Positions 9,518 to 18,466 of a DNA stretch of 64,000 nucleotides are shown piece after piece. The position numbers and the translations under genes were made by a program. Origin of the DNA: Gp13-AA77 sp035946735. Lineage in GTDB: Bacteria; Acidobacteriota; Terriglobia; UBA7540. Location of the stretch: positions 36,839 to 100,838 of the forward strand of contig DASYYZ010000130.1 in assembly GCA_035946735.1 (NCBI GenBank), given 5' to 3'. How positions within the stretch are numbered: position 1 is the stretch's first letter; every line of letters starts with the position of its first letter. The notes beneath the pieces are model-generated. The model was not told where the DNA came from, did no database searches, and saw only the letters and a program-made list of their open reading frames with translations.

Positions 9518-10510
9518 ATGCGGCCATTGATCATCGGGATCGATGTTGGCGGGACGAAAGTGGCAGGCGGTCTGGTTACCGGCAAAGGCCGGCTGGTGAA
9601 CTCACTCCAGGTTCCTACGCGCGCCGCTCAGGGATTTGAGGCGAGCTTTGGCCAGGTCAATCTGGTGATCGAGCGGCTGATCCGCCGCGCCGGAGGCCAG
9701 GAAAACGTCCAGGGCATAGGACTCTGCGCGCCCGGACCCTTGGACACCAAGAATGGCGTGATCTTGAATGCACCCAATATCGCCGGATGGCGCAAGATTC
9801 CGCTGCGCGCAAAGCTCGGAGAGCGATTCGGGTTGCCGATCGAGGTGGAGAACGATGCCAACGCCGCCGGCCTGGCCGAGGTTCTGTTTGGCGCCGCTAC
9901 CGGTTACCGGCATGTGTTTTACGTAACGGTCTCCACCGGCATCGGAACCGGGATCATCATCAATCGCCGTATTTATCACGGCAAGAACGGCGCAGCCGGC
10001 GAAGGCGGGCACGTCGCCATCGATCTCCGGAGCAAATACCGATGCGGCTGCGGAGCGCTCGGACACATCGAGGCCCTTGCGTCCGGTCCGGCCATGACGC
10101 GACGCGCGCGCGTGAAGCTCGAGGAAGAGCACACCACTGCGAGCCGCTTGCGCGAGCTCACTCACGGCAATCTGAGTCTCATCACTCCGGAGATGATCGA
10201 GAAAGCTGCCAAAGCGGGCGATGCCGTGGCCAAGGCCGTCATCGAGCGGACCGGATTTTACCTGGGAGTGTGGCTCGCCGGAATGATCACTCTGCTCGAT
10301 CCGGAGGCGATTGTGATGGGCGGCGGCGTATCCCGGATTGGCAAGCCGCTGTTTGATATCATTCGCAAAACCATTTTGCGCTACACCATGAATCCCGGTC
10401 TCGCTGCCCACACGCCGCTGCTGCCGGCCAAGCTCGAGAAGCTCGTGGGCGTGCTGGGCGCCGCCAGTCTGCTTCTGCCGGCCAGCGAAGAGGTGGAGCA
10501 CGCGTTTTAG
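9518..10510 (+). CDS. ROK-family sugar kinase (glucokinase-like)
   Basis: A 330-residue ROK kinase. The ATP-binding phosphate-1 motif DVGGTK lies at the N-terminus, the catalytic Asp113 is in ENDANAAGLAE, and the ROK signature with the zinc ligands H165, C176 and C178 is present (EGGHVAID, CGCGALGH). The usual third cysteine is a histidine (H183). Cytoplasmic phosphorylation of glucose or a related hexose is the likely role. It leads a three-gene run: the next gene starts 15 bp after its stop. The divergent neighbour is the secreted GH3 enzyme. Confidence 0.85.
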   Translation: MRPLIIGIDVGGTKVAGGLVTGKGRLVNSLQVPTRAAQGFEASFGQVNLVIERLIRRAGGQENVQGIGLCAPGPLDTKNGVILNAPNIAGWRKIPLRAKLGERFGLPIEVENDANAAGLAEVLFGAATGYRHVFYVTVSTGIGTGIIINRRIYHGKNGAAGEGGHVAIDLRSKYRCGCGALGHIEALASGPAMTRRARVKLEEEHTTASRLRELTHGNLSLITPEMIEKAAKAGDAVAKAVIERTGFYLGVWLAGMITLLDPEAIVMGGGVSRIGKPLFDIIRKTILRYTMNPGLAAHTPLLPAKLEKLVGVLGAASLLLPASEEVEHAF

Positions 10511-10525
10511 GGCGCGGTCGAATCG

Positions 10526-10918
10526 GTGCAAGACGACTTCTTAACACGATTGAAACGCGTAGCAAGCAGGCAGACGTTGGGCCTGACGCACTACGGCAGG
10601 AAGAGCGGGAAGCCGCACCAGGTGACGATCTGGTTCGCGGTACACGGCGCCAAAGTCTATCTCGGAACCACGAAAGTGAATCGCCACTGGGTGCGCAATG
10701 TGCAGAAGACACCCCAGATCAAATTGTCGATCGGCGGTGAGAGCTTTGAAGGCACCGCACGGTTCCTCAGTGATCGCGCGGAGAGTAAGCGCGCCCAGTC
10801 GTTTATAGGACGAAAATACTGGATGTTCAGCCCGGTCCTCCTGGTCGGGAAAATTCTCATGTCGATGGGCATCATGCGTGATGCGAGTGGATTTTTCGAG
10901 GTCACTCTGACGGGGTAA
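10526..10918 (+). CDS. Ddn-like nitroreductase/quinone-reductase family protein
   Basis: A 130-residue split-beta-barrel protein of the deazaflavin-dependent nitroreductase (Ddn, DUF385) family. The family's LTHYGRKSGKPHQVTIWF opening, VYLGT and the HWVRNVQKTPQIKLSIGG segment are visible. Family members use F420 or flavin to reduce quinones and nitro compounds; which cofactor is used here cannot be told. The start is GTG 10526, 15 bp after the ROK gene, and the next gene follows after 7 bp, so the three are probably co-transcribed. Its link to sugar kinases is unexplained. Confidence 0.75.
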   Translation: MQDDFLTRLKRVASRQTLGLTHYGRKSGKPHQVTIWFAVHGAKVYLGTTKVNRHWVRNVQKTPQIKLSIGGESFEGTARFLSDRAESKRAQSFIGRKYWMFSPVLLVGKILMSMGIMRDASGFFEVTLTG

Positions 10919-10925
10919 ATGCGCG

Positions 10926-12326
10926 ATGAAAGATCTAGCCGATCTCGGCAAGCCGCGAATTGTGCCGCCCCTTCACCAGCACTTCCGCCCGGCGGTTCTG
11001 GCGAACCATGCTTACCTCAAGGCTGTTCGCGGTTCCGGCCGGGAGGTTCCGCTTGCGATTGGCTTGGAGCGTCACGAAGGCCATTTCTCCGTTTACAGAA
11101 CGCGGTGCTTTGAAGAAGGGTCCGATCTGGCGCCGCTGAACCTTCCCTATGCCGAGCGTCTTGTCAAGATGCTGCTGTGGCAGCGCGGCGGCTGGAGAAT
11201 AGTGGTGGGGGGACCGCGAAGCGTCGGCGAGCATATCCGCCAAGTGTACTCCGGCACCGGCGCGCGGGCCTTCGATGTGGACTTCATGGCGGGCGTCTAC
11301 GAGCACCCGTTCGCAGTGGAGATCACCGACGCCGGGCAGATTCCGCCGGCCTCCGAAGGGACCATCGCTCTTGGTGGACACCTGGAAGGCTGCCGCCTCG
11401 GCTTCGACCTGGGCGCCACGGACCGGAAAGTAGCGGCAGTGCTCGATGGCCGCGCTGTGTTTACGGAAGAAGTTGTGTGGGATCCCAGAAACGCTCCCGA
11501 TCCCCAGTACCACTTCGATCAGATTATGTCGGCGCTACGTTCTGGCGCCGCGCACCTGCCGCGTGTCGACGCTATCGGTGGCAGCGCCGCGGGCGTCTAC
11601 ATCAACAGCAGGCCGCGGGCCGCGTCGCTCTATCGGGCAGTCCCCAAGGAACTGTTCGACACCAAGATCGACAGCCTCTACCGCGACCTGAAACACGGCT
11701 GGGGTGACATTCCGTTTGAAGTGGTGAATGACGGAGAGGTGACGGCGCTCGCGGGCGCCATGAGTTTGCAGGACAACGCCGTGCTCGGCATCGCACTCGG
11801 ATCGAGCCAGGCCGGAGGATACGTCACCGAAAGCGGCGAAATTACAACCTGGCTGAACGAACTCGCCTTCTGCCCTGTAGACTACTATCCCGATGCGCCG
11901 GTGGACGAGTGGTCAGGCGACGCCGGCTGCGGGGCGCAGTACTTCTCCCAGCAGGCAGTGTTCAGGTTGGCGATTGAAGCGGGGATCGAACTGGATTCGT
12001 CGCTGGGTGCGGCGGAAAAGCTCAAGTCAGTCCAGGAAGGGTTACGCTCCGGCGACGAGCGCGCGCACCGGATCTTCGAAACCATCGGCTGCTACGCCGG
12101 CTACGGCGTCGCGCATTACGCGGACTTCTACACGCTGCGCCACGTGCTGATCCTTGGCCGCGTGACGTCCGGTGAGGGCGGCAGCATCATTCTGAAACGA
12201 GCGCAAGAGGTGTTGCGCGCGGAGTTCCCGGGCCTGGCTGAAACCATCGGCTTGCATTTGCCTGACGAATCGAGCCGCCGCGTCGGCCAAGCGGTCGCCG
12301 CCGCCAGTTTGCCAGCGCTGAAGTGA
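10926..12326 (+). CDS. long ROK-family protein with an N-terminal extension
   Basis: A 466-residue protein whose C-terminal 330 residues look like ROK kinase: phosphate loop region GFDLGATDRKVAAVLDG (about residues 160-176), VVNDGEVTALAGA at the catalytic Asp position, and ALGSSQAGGYV in place of the usual GTGIGGGI. The zinc-binding CxCGxxGC motif is absent; instead there is an EWSGDAGCGAQYFSQQA segment. The first 150 residues have no family I recognise. It may be an atypical kinase or a sugar-sensing protein. ATG 10926 follows the Ddn-like gene by 7 bp. Confidence 0.7.
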   Translation: MKDLADLGKPRIVPPLHQHFRPAVLANHAYLKAVRGSGREVPLAIGLERHEGHFSVYRTRCFEEGSDLAPLNLPYAERLVKMLLWQRGGWRIVVGGPRSVGEHIRQVYSGTGARAFDVDFMAGVYEHPFAVEITDAGQIPPASEGTIALGGHLEGCRLGFDLGATDRKVAAVLDGRAVFTEEVVWDPRNAPDPQYHFDQIMSALRSGAAHLPRVDAIGGSAAGVYINSRPRAASLYRAVPKELFDTKIDSLYRDLKHGWGDIPFEVVNDGEVTALAGAMSLQDNAVLGIALGSSQAGGYVTESGEITTWLNELAFCPVDYYPDAPVDEWSGDAGCGAQYFSQQAVFRLAIEAGIELDSSLGAAEKLKSVQEGLRSGDERAHRIFETIGCYAGYGVAHYADFYTLRHVLILGRVTSGEGGSIILKRAQEVLRAEFPGLAETIGLHLPDESSRRVGQAVAAASLPALK

Positions 12327-12380
12327 ATTCGCGCAGTGGGCGGCTTTCGAACCAAATCTGCGTAATGCGCGGATTCCCAC

Positions 12381-13352
12381 TTAGTAGGACCACGCCGTCG
12401 GCTGGCGGTCCCAGCGATGCTTGCGCAGCTCGGCGTAAAGGCCGGGGTCGAGCGGCCCGGCGTCGCTCGCGGCGAGATTCGATTCCGCGTTGCGCGGCTT
12501 ACGCATGCCCGGGATGATCGTGCTGACCGTGGGGTTCATCAGAATGAAACGCAAGGCCATCTCGGGCAACCTCATGCCGGCTGGCACCAGCGGCTTTAGC
12601 TGTTCCACCCGGTCGAGGGTGGCGTTGAGATTCTCGGGAACGAAGTAGAGGTTTCGCCAGTCGCCCGGTGGCCACGTGCTCTGCTTGGTCAAGGCGCCCG
12701 TGAGCGAGCCTTCGTCGAAAGGTACGCGCGCAATGACAGCGAGGTCTTTTTCAGCGCAGGCGGGGAAAAGCGCGTCCTCCGGATTCTGATCGAAGATGTT
12801 GTAGATTACTTGCACAGCGTCCACCAGGCCCTCCCGTACGGCGCGCACGCCGTTCCAGGGTTCCCAGCGGTTCAGGCTGATCCCGACGGCGCGGATCAGG
12901 CCTTGGGTCTTGAGCGCTGACAGCTTCTTAACCCAACGATCGTCTTCTACCCAGGAGTCTTCCCAGGTGTGGAACTGGATTAAATCGAGAGATTGCGCTC
13001 CAAGGTTCCGCAGGCTGATCTCCACGCATTGCTGGATGTAGTCAGGCGGAAAACAGTCGTCGATCGTGAACTCGCGACGGCTTGGCCAGCGTAAACTCTT
13101 GGGCGGAATCTTGCTGGCCACGTAAAGTCGCTTGCCAGGATTGGCGTTGAGCAATCGGCCGAGCAACTGTTCGCTGCGACCATCCCCGTACGCGAGCGCC
13201 GTGTCGAAGAAATTGCAACCCCGGTCCACGGCGAGCTGGAGCGACTCAAGCGACTCCTGGTCGTCAGAGCCGGTCCAGCCGCCCATGCCCCACATGCCGT
13301 ATCCAATCTCGCTGACGCTCCAACCGGTACGTCCGAATCTGCGATATTTCAC
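12381..13352 (-). CDS. aldo/keto reductase
   Basis: A 323-residue NAD(P)H-dependent aldo/keto reductase. The catalytic tetrad is visible as the Asp in FFDTALAYG, the Tyr four residues on, the Lys in VASKIPP and the His in IQFHTWEDS. The C-terminal STIIPGMRKPRN segment matches the cofactor-binding end of the family. The start is GTG 13352 (or the TTG just before it), behind a GAGAGG site. Substrate unknown; it faces the ROK operon tail to tail. A second reductase of the family lies 1.6 kb further on. Confidence 0.85.
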   Translation of the reverse strand: MKYRRFGRTGWSVSEIGYGMWGMGGWTGSDDQESLESLQLAVDRGCNFFDTALAYGDGRSEQLLGRLLNANPGKRLYVASKIPPKSLRWPSRREFTIDDCFPPDYIQQCVEISLRNLGAQSLDLIQFHTWEDSWVEDDRWVKKLSALKTQGLIRAVGISLNRWEPWNGVRAVREGLVDAVQVIYNIFDQNPEDALFPACAEKDLAVIARVPFDEGSLTGALTKQSTWPPGDWRNLYFVPENLNATLDRVEQLKPLVPAGMRLPEMALRFILMNPTVSTIIPGMRKPRNAESNLAASDAGPLDPGLYAELRKHRWDRQPTAWSY

Positions 13353-13619
13353 CAATTCACCTCTCGATTAACGCTTCCCCAGACGCCGCCTTGGGAATCA
13401 GAACGCGGCGCCGCGGTCATGGTGCCGCGGGTGCACGGCTGAATTTTACCCGATGCCCGAATGGATAGGGTAGGGGCGTGTCAGCCCAGCCTTCAGCAGG
13501 CACAGATTCAAACTCTCGGCCATCGCGAGCGGCCACGGACGCCCCGGCGCTGAAGGTCAACGCAACGATTGAAGTTTGAGGGCTGATGGCGCAAGATCAA
13601 GAGAAGAACACCGATTATC

Positions 13620-14561
13620 ATGCCGTTACGAGTCTTCAAGCCGCTCGCTTGTGTTTTGGTCCTGCTTCTCGGGTCAACCGTGCCTTACCGGCCTCAGGGC
13701 GCACCCGCTCCGTCTAAGCAAGCGCCGACTGCACAAACAAAGTCCCTGGTGAAACTCTGGGTGCTCGCCGAGGGCCACGGCCGCAAACTTGTTCTTGACT
13801 TGACTGCCAGTGATTTCCAACTCTCCGTTGACGGCCAGCCTCAGCGCGTGGCGTATTTTGCCGAACGGTCGCCCGAGCCGCTTGCGCTCGGCGTCCTCAT
13901 CGAAAATAGTCTGAATCGGACCTACGAGCCTGAGACGTCCGATTGGCGGCCGTATTTAAGCCTGCTTCGAAAGCTTCTGCGGCCGGGCGATAAAGCTTTC
14001 GTGGCAAGTTTCGGCGAGAAGGCGCAGCTCCGTGGCGAATTCACAAATGAACTGCCGAAACTCGACCGGGCGTTGCAGGACGTGTTCACCGGGAAGCCTC
14101 CGGACGACAACCCTGCGCTGTATGATTCCATCGTCACGCTCTGCGCTGAGCGCTTCCAGGGTGAACCCGGCCATCGGGCGCTGCTGGTGGTGTCGGATTC
14201 TGCGGACTCTGGCAGTTATCACAGCCAGTTTCAGACACTGGAAGCGATTGAGCGCAACGGAATCACAGTCTTCACGCTGCTGCCTTGGGTGGACCGCGAC
14301 GGCCAGCCGCCTGTCGGAGACCTCAGGTTCGCGCGATTCTTTGCCAACGAGACCGGCGGTCAGTTTTTTATGGCTTTCGATCACAAGGCACTGGGAAAAG
14401 ACCTTGACGGCGTGGCTGCCGCTCTGGCTTATACCTATACGCTGGGATTTGTCCCGAGCAGCGGAGTACGTGACGGGCGCTACCACTCCGTTCACGTCAA
14501 GTGCTCGCGGGCCGGGGTCAGGCTCTACGCCAGCAAGGGATATTACACTCCCGGAAGGTGA
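13620..14561 (+). CDS. exported VWFA-related protein of the acidobacterial type
   Basis: A 313-residue protein with an N-terminal signal peptide and a von Willebrand A-like fold. The order (KLVLDLTASDFQLSVDGQPQ, then PLALGVLIENSLN, RPGDKAFVASF, a Y-D-S loop and ALLVVSD) matches the VWFA-related Acidobacterial family (TIGR03436). The metal-site DxSxS motif is not intact: the expected Asp-x-Ser position reads ENSLN, so the domain may not bind a divalent ion. The protein ends with a short strand (RLYASKGYYTPGR) typical of the family. Function unknown; it probably acts in the periplasm. It stands alone between genes on the other strand. Confidence 0.85.
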   Translation: MPLRVFKPLACVLVLLLGSTVPYRPQGAPAPSKQAPTAQTKSLVKLWVLAEGHGRKLVLDLTASDFQLSVDGQPQRVAYFAERSPEPLALGVLIENSLNRTYEPETSDWRPYLSLLRKLLRPGDKAFVASFGEKAQLRGEFTNELPKLDRALQDVFTGKPPDDNPALYDSIVTLCAERFQGEPGHRALLVVSDSADSGSYHSQFQTLEAIERNGITVFTLLPWVDRDGQPPVGDLRFARFFANETGGQFFMAFDHKALGKDLDGVAAALAYTYTLGFVPSSGVRDGRYHSVHVKCSRAGVRLYASKGYYTPGR

Positions 14562-14590
14562 CTCCGGATTCAGGGCCCCGGCAGCCAGAT

Positions 14591-14830
14591 TCAGGTTGAA
14601 TCCCGTGCGGATGCCGCCTTGGCATGAATCCAATACAGAGTCAGCGAGAACGCCACGGCGCCGACGATTCCTGCACTCAGAAAACCGCACCACAACGCCG
14701 CAGAACGGGCAGCCGATTCGTGTGCGAATGCCTTCCAAGTGGTGTAGAAGTTGACGGTGATGATGAAAGCCGCCAGAAATGCGAGCGCTGCCACCAGCAG
14801 CGAGATCATCAGCCTTTTCGCTATCCGCAT
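14591..14830 (-). CDS. small two-TM membrane protein
   Basis: A 79-residue protein starting MRIAKRLMISLL at ATG 14830, behind a GGGA-containing leader. Two hydrophobic segments are seen, LMISLLVAALAFLAAFIITV and SAALWCGFLSAGIVGAVAFSL, joined by a short loop. I do not recognise the family. The open frame extends 40 codons upstream into the end of the neighbouring aldo/keto reductase, but that part is Arg-rich and unlike protein. A hypothetical inner-membrane protein. Confidence 0.55.
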   Translation of the reverse strand: MRIAKRLMISLLVAALAFLAAFIITVNFYTTWKAFAHESAARSAALWCGFLSAGIVGAVAFSLTLYWIHAKAASARDST

Positions 14831-14906
14831 CTGATCCCGTCTCCGCTCGGAGCGCCTGCGTTTCGTACTCCTGGCTTCTTGCCTTCTGACTTCCTGTTTT
14901 CCCGGC

Positions 14907-15914
14907 TCATCCCAACCACTTCGGGTTCTGGGCCGTGCCATCGAAATCACTTGTGGTCTTGAAGGGCTCGTACCTGCCAGTCAGAGCCGCCATTCGGGTT
15001 TTCCCCAACAAGGCTGCGACCTCTGCCGAGCTCATGGGCTTAAAGGTTCGCGCGGCCTCAAGAGCCTGATTCACGCGTTCCACACTCTCGCACCCGTTAA
15101 TGACCACCGAAGTCGGCAGGCTGAGGGCGTAACGCAGGCACTCGATCGGTGTCACCACGCCGGCCTTAAGCACGTTGCCATCGCCCATCGGCTTCATGCC
15201 CAGCACCCCGATGCCCTGCTCGACCAGTTTTGGCACCACTTGATGCGTGAAGCTGCGGAAGTGCGCGTCCATTACATTGAGCGGCATCTGGCAGGCGTCA
15301 AAGTGGAACTGGTGCGCCGCAGCCTCTTCCAGCATGCGCAGGTGAACCAGCGGGTCCTTGTGCCCTGTGAATCCGATGTAGCGAATCTTGCCCGCTTGTT
15401 TGGCGGCCATCACTGCCTCGTGCGCGCCGCCGGCAGCGAAGTAGCGGTCGGGATCTTCCAGGCGGATGTTTTCGTGATACTGGATCAGATCAATGTGGTC
15501 GGTCTGCAGGCGCTCGAGCGACTCATCGATCTGCCTGGCCGCAGACTCCCTGGTCCGGCCGTCATACTTGGTCATCAGAAAAACTTTCTGGCGGTACCCG
15601 TCGCGCAGCGCCTGACCCATGCGGCGTTCGCTTTCGCCTCCGTTGTAGTCCCAGCAGTTGTCCATGAAAGTGATGCCATGGTCGATGGCCGTGCGGATGA
15701 TGCGAGTGCTCTCTTGCGGGTCTGACTGCATGCCGATGTGATACCCGCCCAGACCGATGGCGGATACCTTCTCGCCGGTCTTGCCCAGCGTCCGGTAGAT
15801 CATGCCGCTGCCCGCCGGCGTAGCACCGGCCTGCCCGCTCGATTCTGCTTCCGCCGGAATACCACCGGCTACGGCCAGCCCTGCCATTGCACCGAGAACG
15901 TCTCGTCTATTCAT
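14907..15914 (-). CDS. Tat-exported aldo/keto reductase
   Basis: A 335-residue aldo/keto reductase with a twin-arginine leader (MNRRDVLGAMAGLAVAGG) that is cut after a small-residue stretch, so the enzyme is exported folded, presumably with its nicotinamide cofactor. Catalytic residues are visible: Asp in TFMDNCWDYNGG, Tyr following, Lys in LMTKYDGRT and His in IQYHEN. ATG 15914 has a strong GAGGAGG site. The C-terminal half has SLPTSVVINGCESVERVNQAL, a family-typical cofactor segment. Tat-exported members are common in acidobacterial and planctomycete genomes; substrate is unknown. Confidence 0.85.
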   Translation of the reverse strand: MNRRDVLGAMAGLAVAGGIPAEAESSGQAGATPAGSGMIYRTLGKTGEKVSAIGLGGYHIGMQSDPQESTRIIRTAIDHGITFMDNCWDYNGGESERRMGQALRDGYRQKVFLMTKYDGRTRESAARQIDESLERLQTDHIDLIQYHENIRLEDPDRYFAAGGAHEAVMAAKQAGKIRYIGFTGHKDPLVHLRMLEEAAAHQFHFDACQMPLNVMDAHFRSFTHQVVPKLVEQGIGVLGMKPMGDGNVLKAGVVTPIECLRYALSLPTSVVINGCESVERVNQALEAARTFKPMSSAEVAALLGKTRMAALTGRYEPFKTTSDFDGTAQNPKWLG

Positions 15915-16092
15915 GTCCGCCTCCTCTGCCTCCGAATCATTTCCGCATTTCATGTAAGGATAGATTAACTGCGCACCGTCTGCGATACAAATGACTTCTG
16001 CTTGGAACTCTGATTCTCAATGTCCTGTCGCCTCTTAGGACGGGCACCTGACGGATGGCCACTCTCGCGGTGGGCCGAAGATCAAATATGGC

Positions 16093-16121
16093 TTGACCAA
16101 ATTGTATATTTCCCTCATACT
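16093..16121 (+). promoter_or_regulatory. sigma-70-type promoter of the PIN toxin operon
   Basis: A TTGACC box (16093-16098) is followed after 17 bases by CATACT (16116-16121). Transcription would begin near 16128, about 30 bases before the first gene's ATG and upstream of an AGAGG ribosome site. A small inverted repeat, GTAT...ATAC, at 16104-16120 overlaps the -10 region and could be an autoregulatory operator, as expected for a toxin-antitoxin operon. This is read by eye. Confidence 0.45.
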
Positions 16122-16158
16122 TGGTAATTGATGTAACTACTTCCTAGAGGCACAACCT

Positions 16159-16662
16159 ATGTCGACAGCGGTCTCTTCAGCTCTGGTTATCAAGGTAGCC
16201 GATGAAGTTTGGATCGCCACCGCTTTGCTACATCGCGAACACCCCGAACAAGTTGATTTTTCGATCCAGGATGTCGTGAGCCGCGTTCGGGCGGAGGGAA
16301 TCGAGAGCCCCGTTCGCCCTGGAATTTACGTCCATGTGGTTCAGCACTGTGTGGCCAATCGGCCGCCTAATCCAGGAAGGTATCGAATGCTCATTGAGAC
16401 CAGCGATGGACGACGCCGGCTGTATCGTGCGGGCGACCCTTGTCACCCTAGCCGCCAACGAGCCAAGATCACACCAGCAGCCGAGGACATCCCGAGGGCG
16501 TACCGTTATCTACTTGCTTGGTACCGGGATTGGTGCGCCGCGCTCACGAACAGCGCTCTGAAGAGCGATCCACTTCAGGCCTTATGGGGCTCGGGCCGCG
16601 AGCTGTGGTCAGATGAGCATGCAGACGACTACGTGCGGCGACTTCGGGAAGGTTGGGAATGA
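16159..16662 (+). CDS. unrecognised partner protein of the PIN gene (possible antitoxin)
   Basis: A 167-residue soluble protein. The N-terminal 60 residues (VWIATALLHREHPE, FSIQDVVSRVRAEG) read like a small winged-helix or helix-turn-helix unit, followed by a conserved-looking block (GIYVHVVQHCVANRPPNPGR) and a YRAGDPCHP stretch; the C-terminal part is helical and acidic-aromatic. It resembles no classical antitoxin family I know. Its stop overlaps the start of the PIN gene by four bases (ATGA), so translation of the two is coupled. Antitoxin or specificity role is inferred from this arrangement only. Confidence 0.6.
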   Translation: MSTAVSSALVIKVADEVWIATALLHREHPEQVDFSIQDVVSRVRAEGIESPVRPGIYVHVVQHCVANRPPNPGRYRMLIETSDGRRRLYRAGDPCHPSRQRAKITPAAEDIPRAYRYLLAWYRDWCAALTNSALKSDPLQALWGSGRELWSDEHADDYVRRLREGWE

Positions 16663-17081
16663 GCCGAATCTTCTGGGATACCAACTTGTTCATTTATTTG
16701 TTTGAGGCCTATGGTGAGCATTCAAAAAAAGTGAAAAGGCTCAGGCAGTCCATGCTGGAGCGCAGCGATCAATTAGTGACCTCCAGCTTCACATTGGGCG
16801 AGATTCTCGTAAAGCCTCTGGAGCACCATGACCACGACCTTGCGCGAAAATACGAGCTGGTAGTTACTGGATCCTCACAAATTCTTCTTTTCGATATCAA
16901 GGCGGCGCGTCTCTACGCGCGCATCCGATCGGACCGATCAATTCGGGCTCCTGACGCGATTCAACTTGCCTGCGCCGCCGCTGGCGACGTAGACCTCTTC
17001 ATTACGAACGACGCCCGTTTACAAGACAAGCGAGTCGACGGCATTCAGTTCATCGTTTCCTTGGAGCGGGCTCCTCTGTGA
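16659..17081 (+). CDS. PIN-domain ribonuclease, VapC-type toxin
   Basis: A 140-residue PIN-domain protein. All four acidic residues of the active site are present: D7 in FWDTN, E48 in TLGEIL, D99 in RAPDAIQLA and D118 in ITNDARL, so it should be an active Mg2+-dependent RNase. ATG 16659 overlaps the stop of the upstream gene (ATGA). Length and architecture fit VapC toxins, which cut tRNA or rRNA; here the partner gene is not a recognisable VapB. It ends 28 bp before the convergent end of hisS. Confidence 0.85.
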   Translation: MSRIFWDTNLFIYLFEAYGEHSKKVKRLRQSMLERSDQLVTSSFTLGEILVKPLEHHDHDLARKYELVVTGSSQILLFDIKAARLYARIRSDRSIRAPDAIQLACAAAGDVDLFITNDARLQDKRVDGIQFIVSLERAPL

Positions 17082-17108
17082 CGGCGTCTCACGTCATAGA
17101 TGCGGGGC

Positions 17109-18398
17109 CTATTTCGCCGCAAGCTTGCTGGCAATATGTTCCACAAGGCGCGCGGGATCGACAGATTCCTGCTGGCCCGAATCGAGATCTTTCACTTGAT
17201 AGAGCCCGCTCTCAAGCTCGCCTTCTCCAATGATCACGGCAAATCGAGCGCCCAATTTGCTCGCGGTACCAAGAGCCTTCTTGAGCTTGGCCGGCTCGTA
17301 GCCCATCTCAACGCTGACTCCACGCTGGCGCAGCTCGCGAGCCAGCTTCGAGGCGGGTTCTGACGCTGATTCGCCCAGCCACGCCACGTACACCTGCAGC
17401 GATCGCGCGGCCTTCAACTGACCTGCCGCCTCAACTGCCATCACCAAGCGGTCCTCGCCGATGGCGAATCCCGTGCCCGGCGCAGGCGGTCCCCCGAGCA
17501 TTTCCGAAAGCCCGTCGTAGCGGCCGCCTCCGAGAATAGAGTTCTGCGCTCCCAGCACGTCGCTCGTGATCTCGTAAGTGGTGCGCGTGTAGTAGTCGAG
17601 ACCACGCACGAGGCGCGGCGTAACCTGGTATGCGATGCCGCGTTGATCGAGCCCAGCCAGCACATCGTCGAAATGCCGATTGCACTCAGGGTCCAAATGA
17701 TCGATCGTGCGCGGCAGCTTGTCGATGATGGGCTGGTCCGCAGGTACTTTGCAGTCGAGCACTCGCAGCGGGTTCGTGTCTGCGCGCCGCTGGCAATCGC
17801 CGCACATCTGATCCTTGACGCCGCGCAGAGCCTCACGCAGCGCGGTCAAGTAGGCGGGCCGGCAATTCCGGTCGCCGACTGAGTTGATCAGCAGCGTGTA
17901 ATTGCTCAAACCAAGCCTACTGAGGAACGAGATCAGCATCTCGAAGACCTCGACGTCGACGCCAGGATGCTCCGATCCCAGAACTTCGGCGCCGATCTGG
18001 TAGAACTGGCGATAACGTCCCTTCTGCGGGCGGTCGCGCCGGAACATGGGCCCGATGTAATAGAGCTTGTGTACGCCGCCTTCATTGAACATCGAGCGCT
18101 CGATATAAGCCCGGACCACGCTGGCCGTAGCCTCAGGCCGCAAGGTGAGCGAGTCGCCCGATTGATCCTCAAACGTGTACATCTCCTTGGCGACGATGTC
18201 AGTGTCCTCGCCTACCGTGCGCGCGAACAAGGCTGTTTGCTCCAGGATCGGGGTGCGGATCTCGCCGAAGTGATATGCGCCAAAGACGCGCCGCGCTTCC
18301 TCCTCGATTCGCTGCCACAGCGCGGTGTCGCGCGGTAGCAGGTCGCGGGTTCCTTTGACGGAACGAATCGGGGCCGGTTTGGATGCGGGTTCACTCAC
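17109..18398 (-). CDS. hisS: histidyl-tRNA synthetase
   Basis: A 429-residue class II synthetase charging tRNA-His. Class II motif 1 region with RGTRDLLP, motif 2 (FRRDRPQKGRYRQFYQIGAEV), the histidine-binding RGLDYYTRTTYEI segment and the motif 3 region near FAIGEDRL are present, followed by the anticodon-binding domain. The start is GTG 18398. Standard length for the family. The next gene on the same strand (gamma-carbonic anhydrase) ends 69 bp upstream of this start; that short gap contains two overlapping palindromes around CCTAGG. Confidence 0.95.
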   Translation of the reverse strand: MSEPASKPAPIRSVKGTRDLLPRDTALWQRIEEEARRVFGAYHFGEIRTPILEQTALFARTVGEDTDIVAKEMYTFEDQSGDSLTLRPEATASVVRAYIERSMFNEGGVHKLYYIGPMFRRDRPQKGRYRQFYQIGAEVLGSEHPGVDVEVFEMLISFLSRLGLSNYTLLINSVGDRNCRPAYLTALREALRGVKDQMCGDCQRRADTNPLRVLDCKVPADQPIIDKLPRTIDHLDPECNRHFDDVLAGLDQRGIAYQVTPRLVRGLDYYTRTTYEITSDVLGAQNSILGGGRYDGLSEMLGGPPAPGTGFAIGEDRLVMAVEAAGQLKAARSLQVYVAWLGESASEPASKLARELRQRGVSVEMGYEPAKLKKALGTASKLGARFAVIIGEGELESGLYQVKDLDSGQQESVDPARLVEHIASKLAAK

Positions 18399-18466
18399 AG
18401 ATTAACCCTGTAAGGTCATCGATCGCGGTGCCCGAGGCCTGCCTAGGCCCTCGGACTTAGGCAGCT

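Noticed and set aside
13620..14561. Considered as a secretion-system or pilus tip adhesin because of the VWA fold
   Set aside because: No other secretion or pilus gene is near, and the metal site is degraded; it fits the acidobacterial VWFA-related family better.
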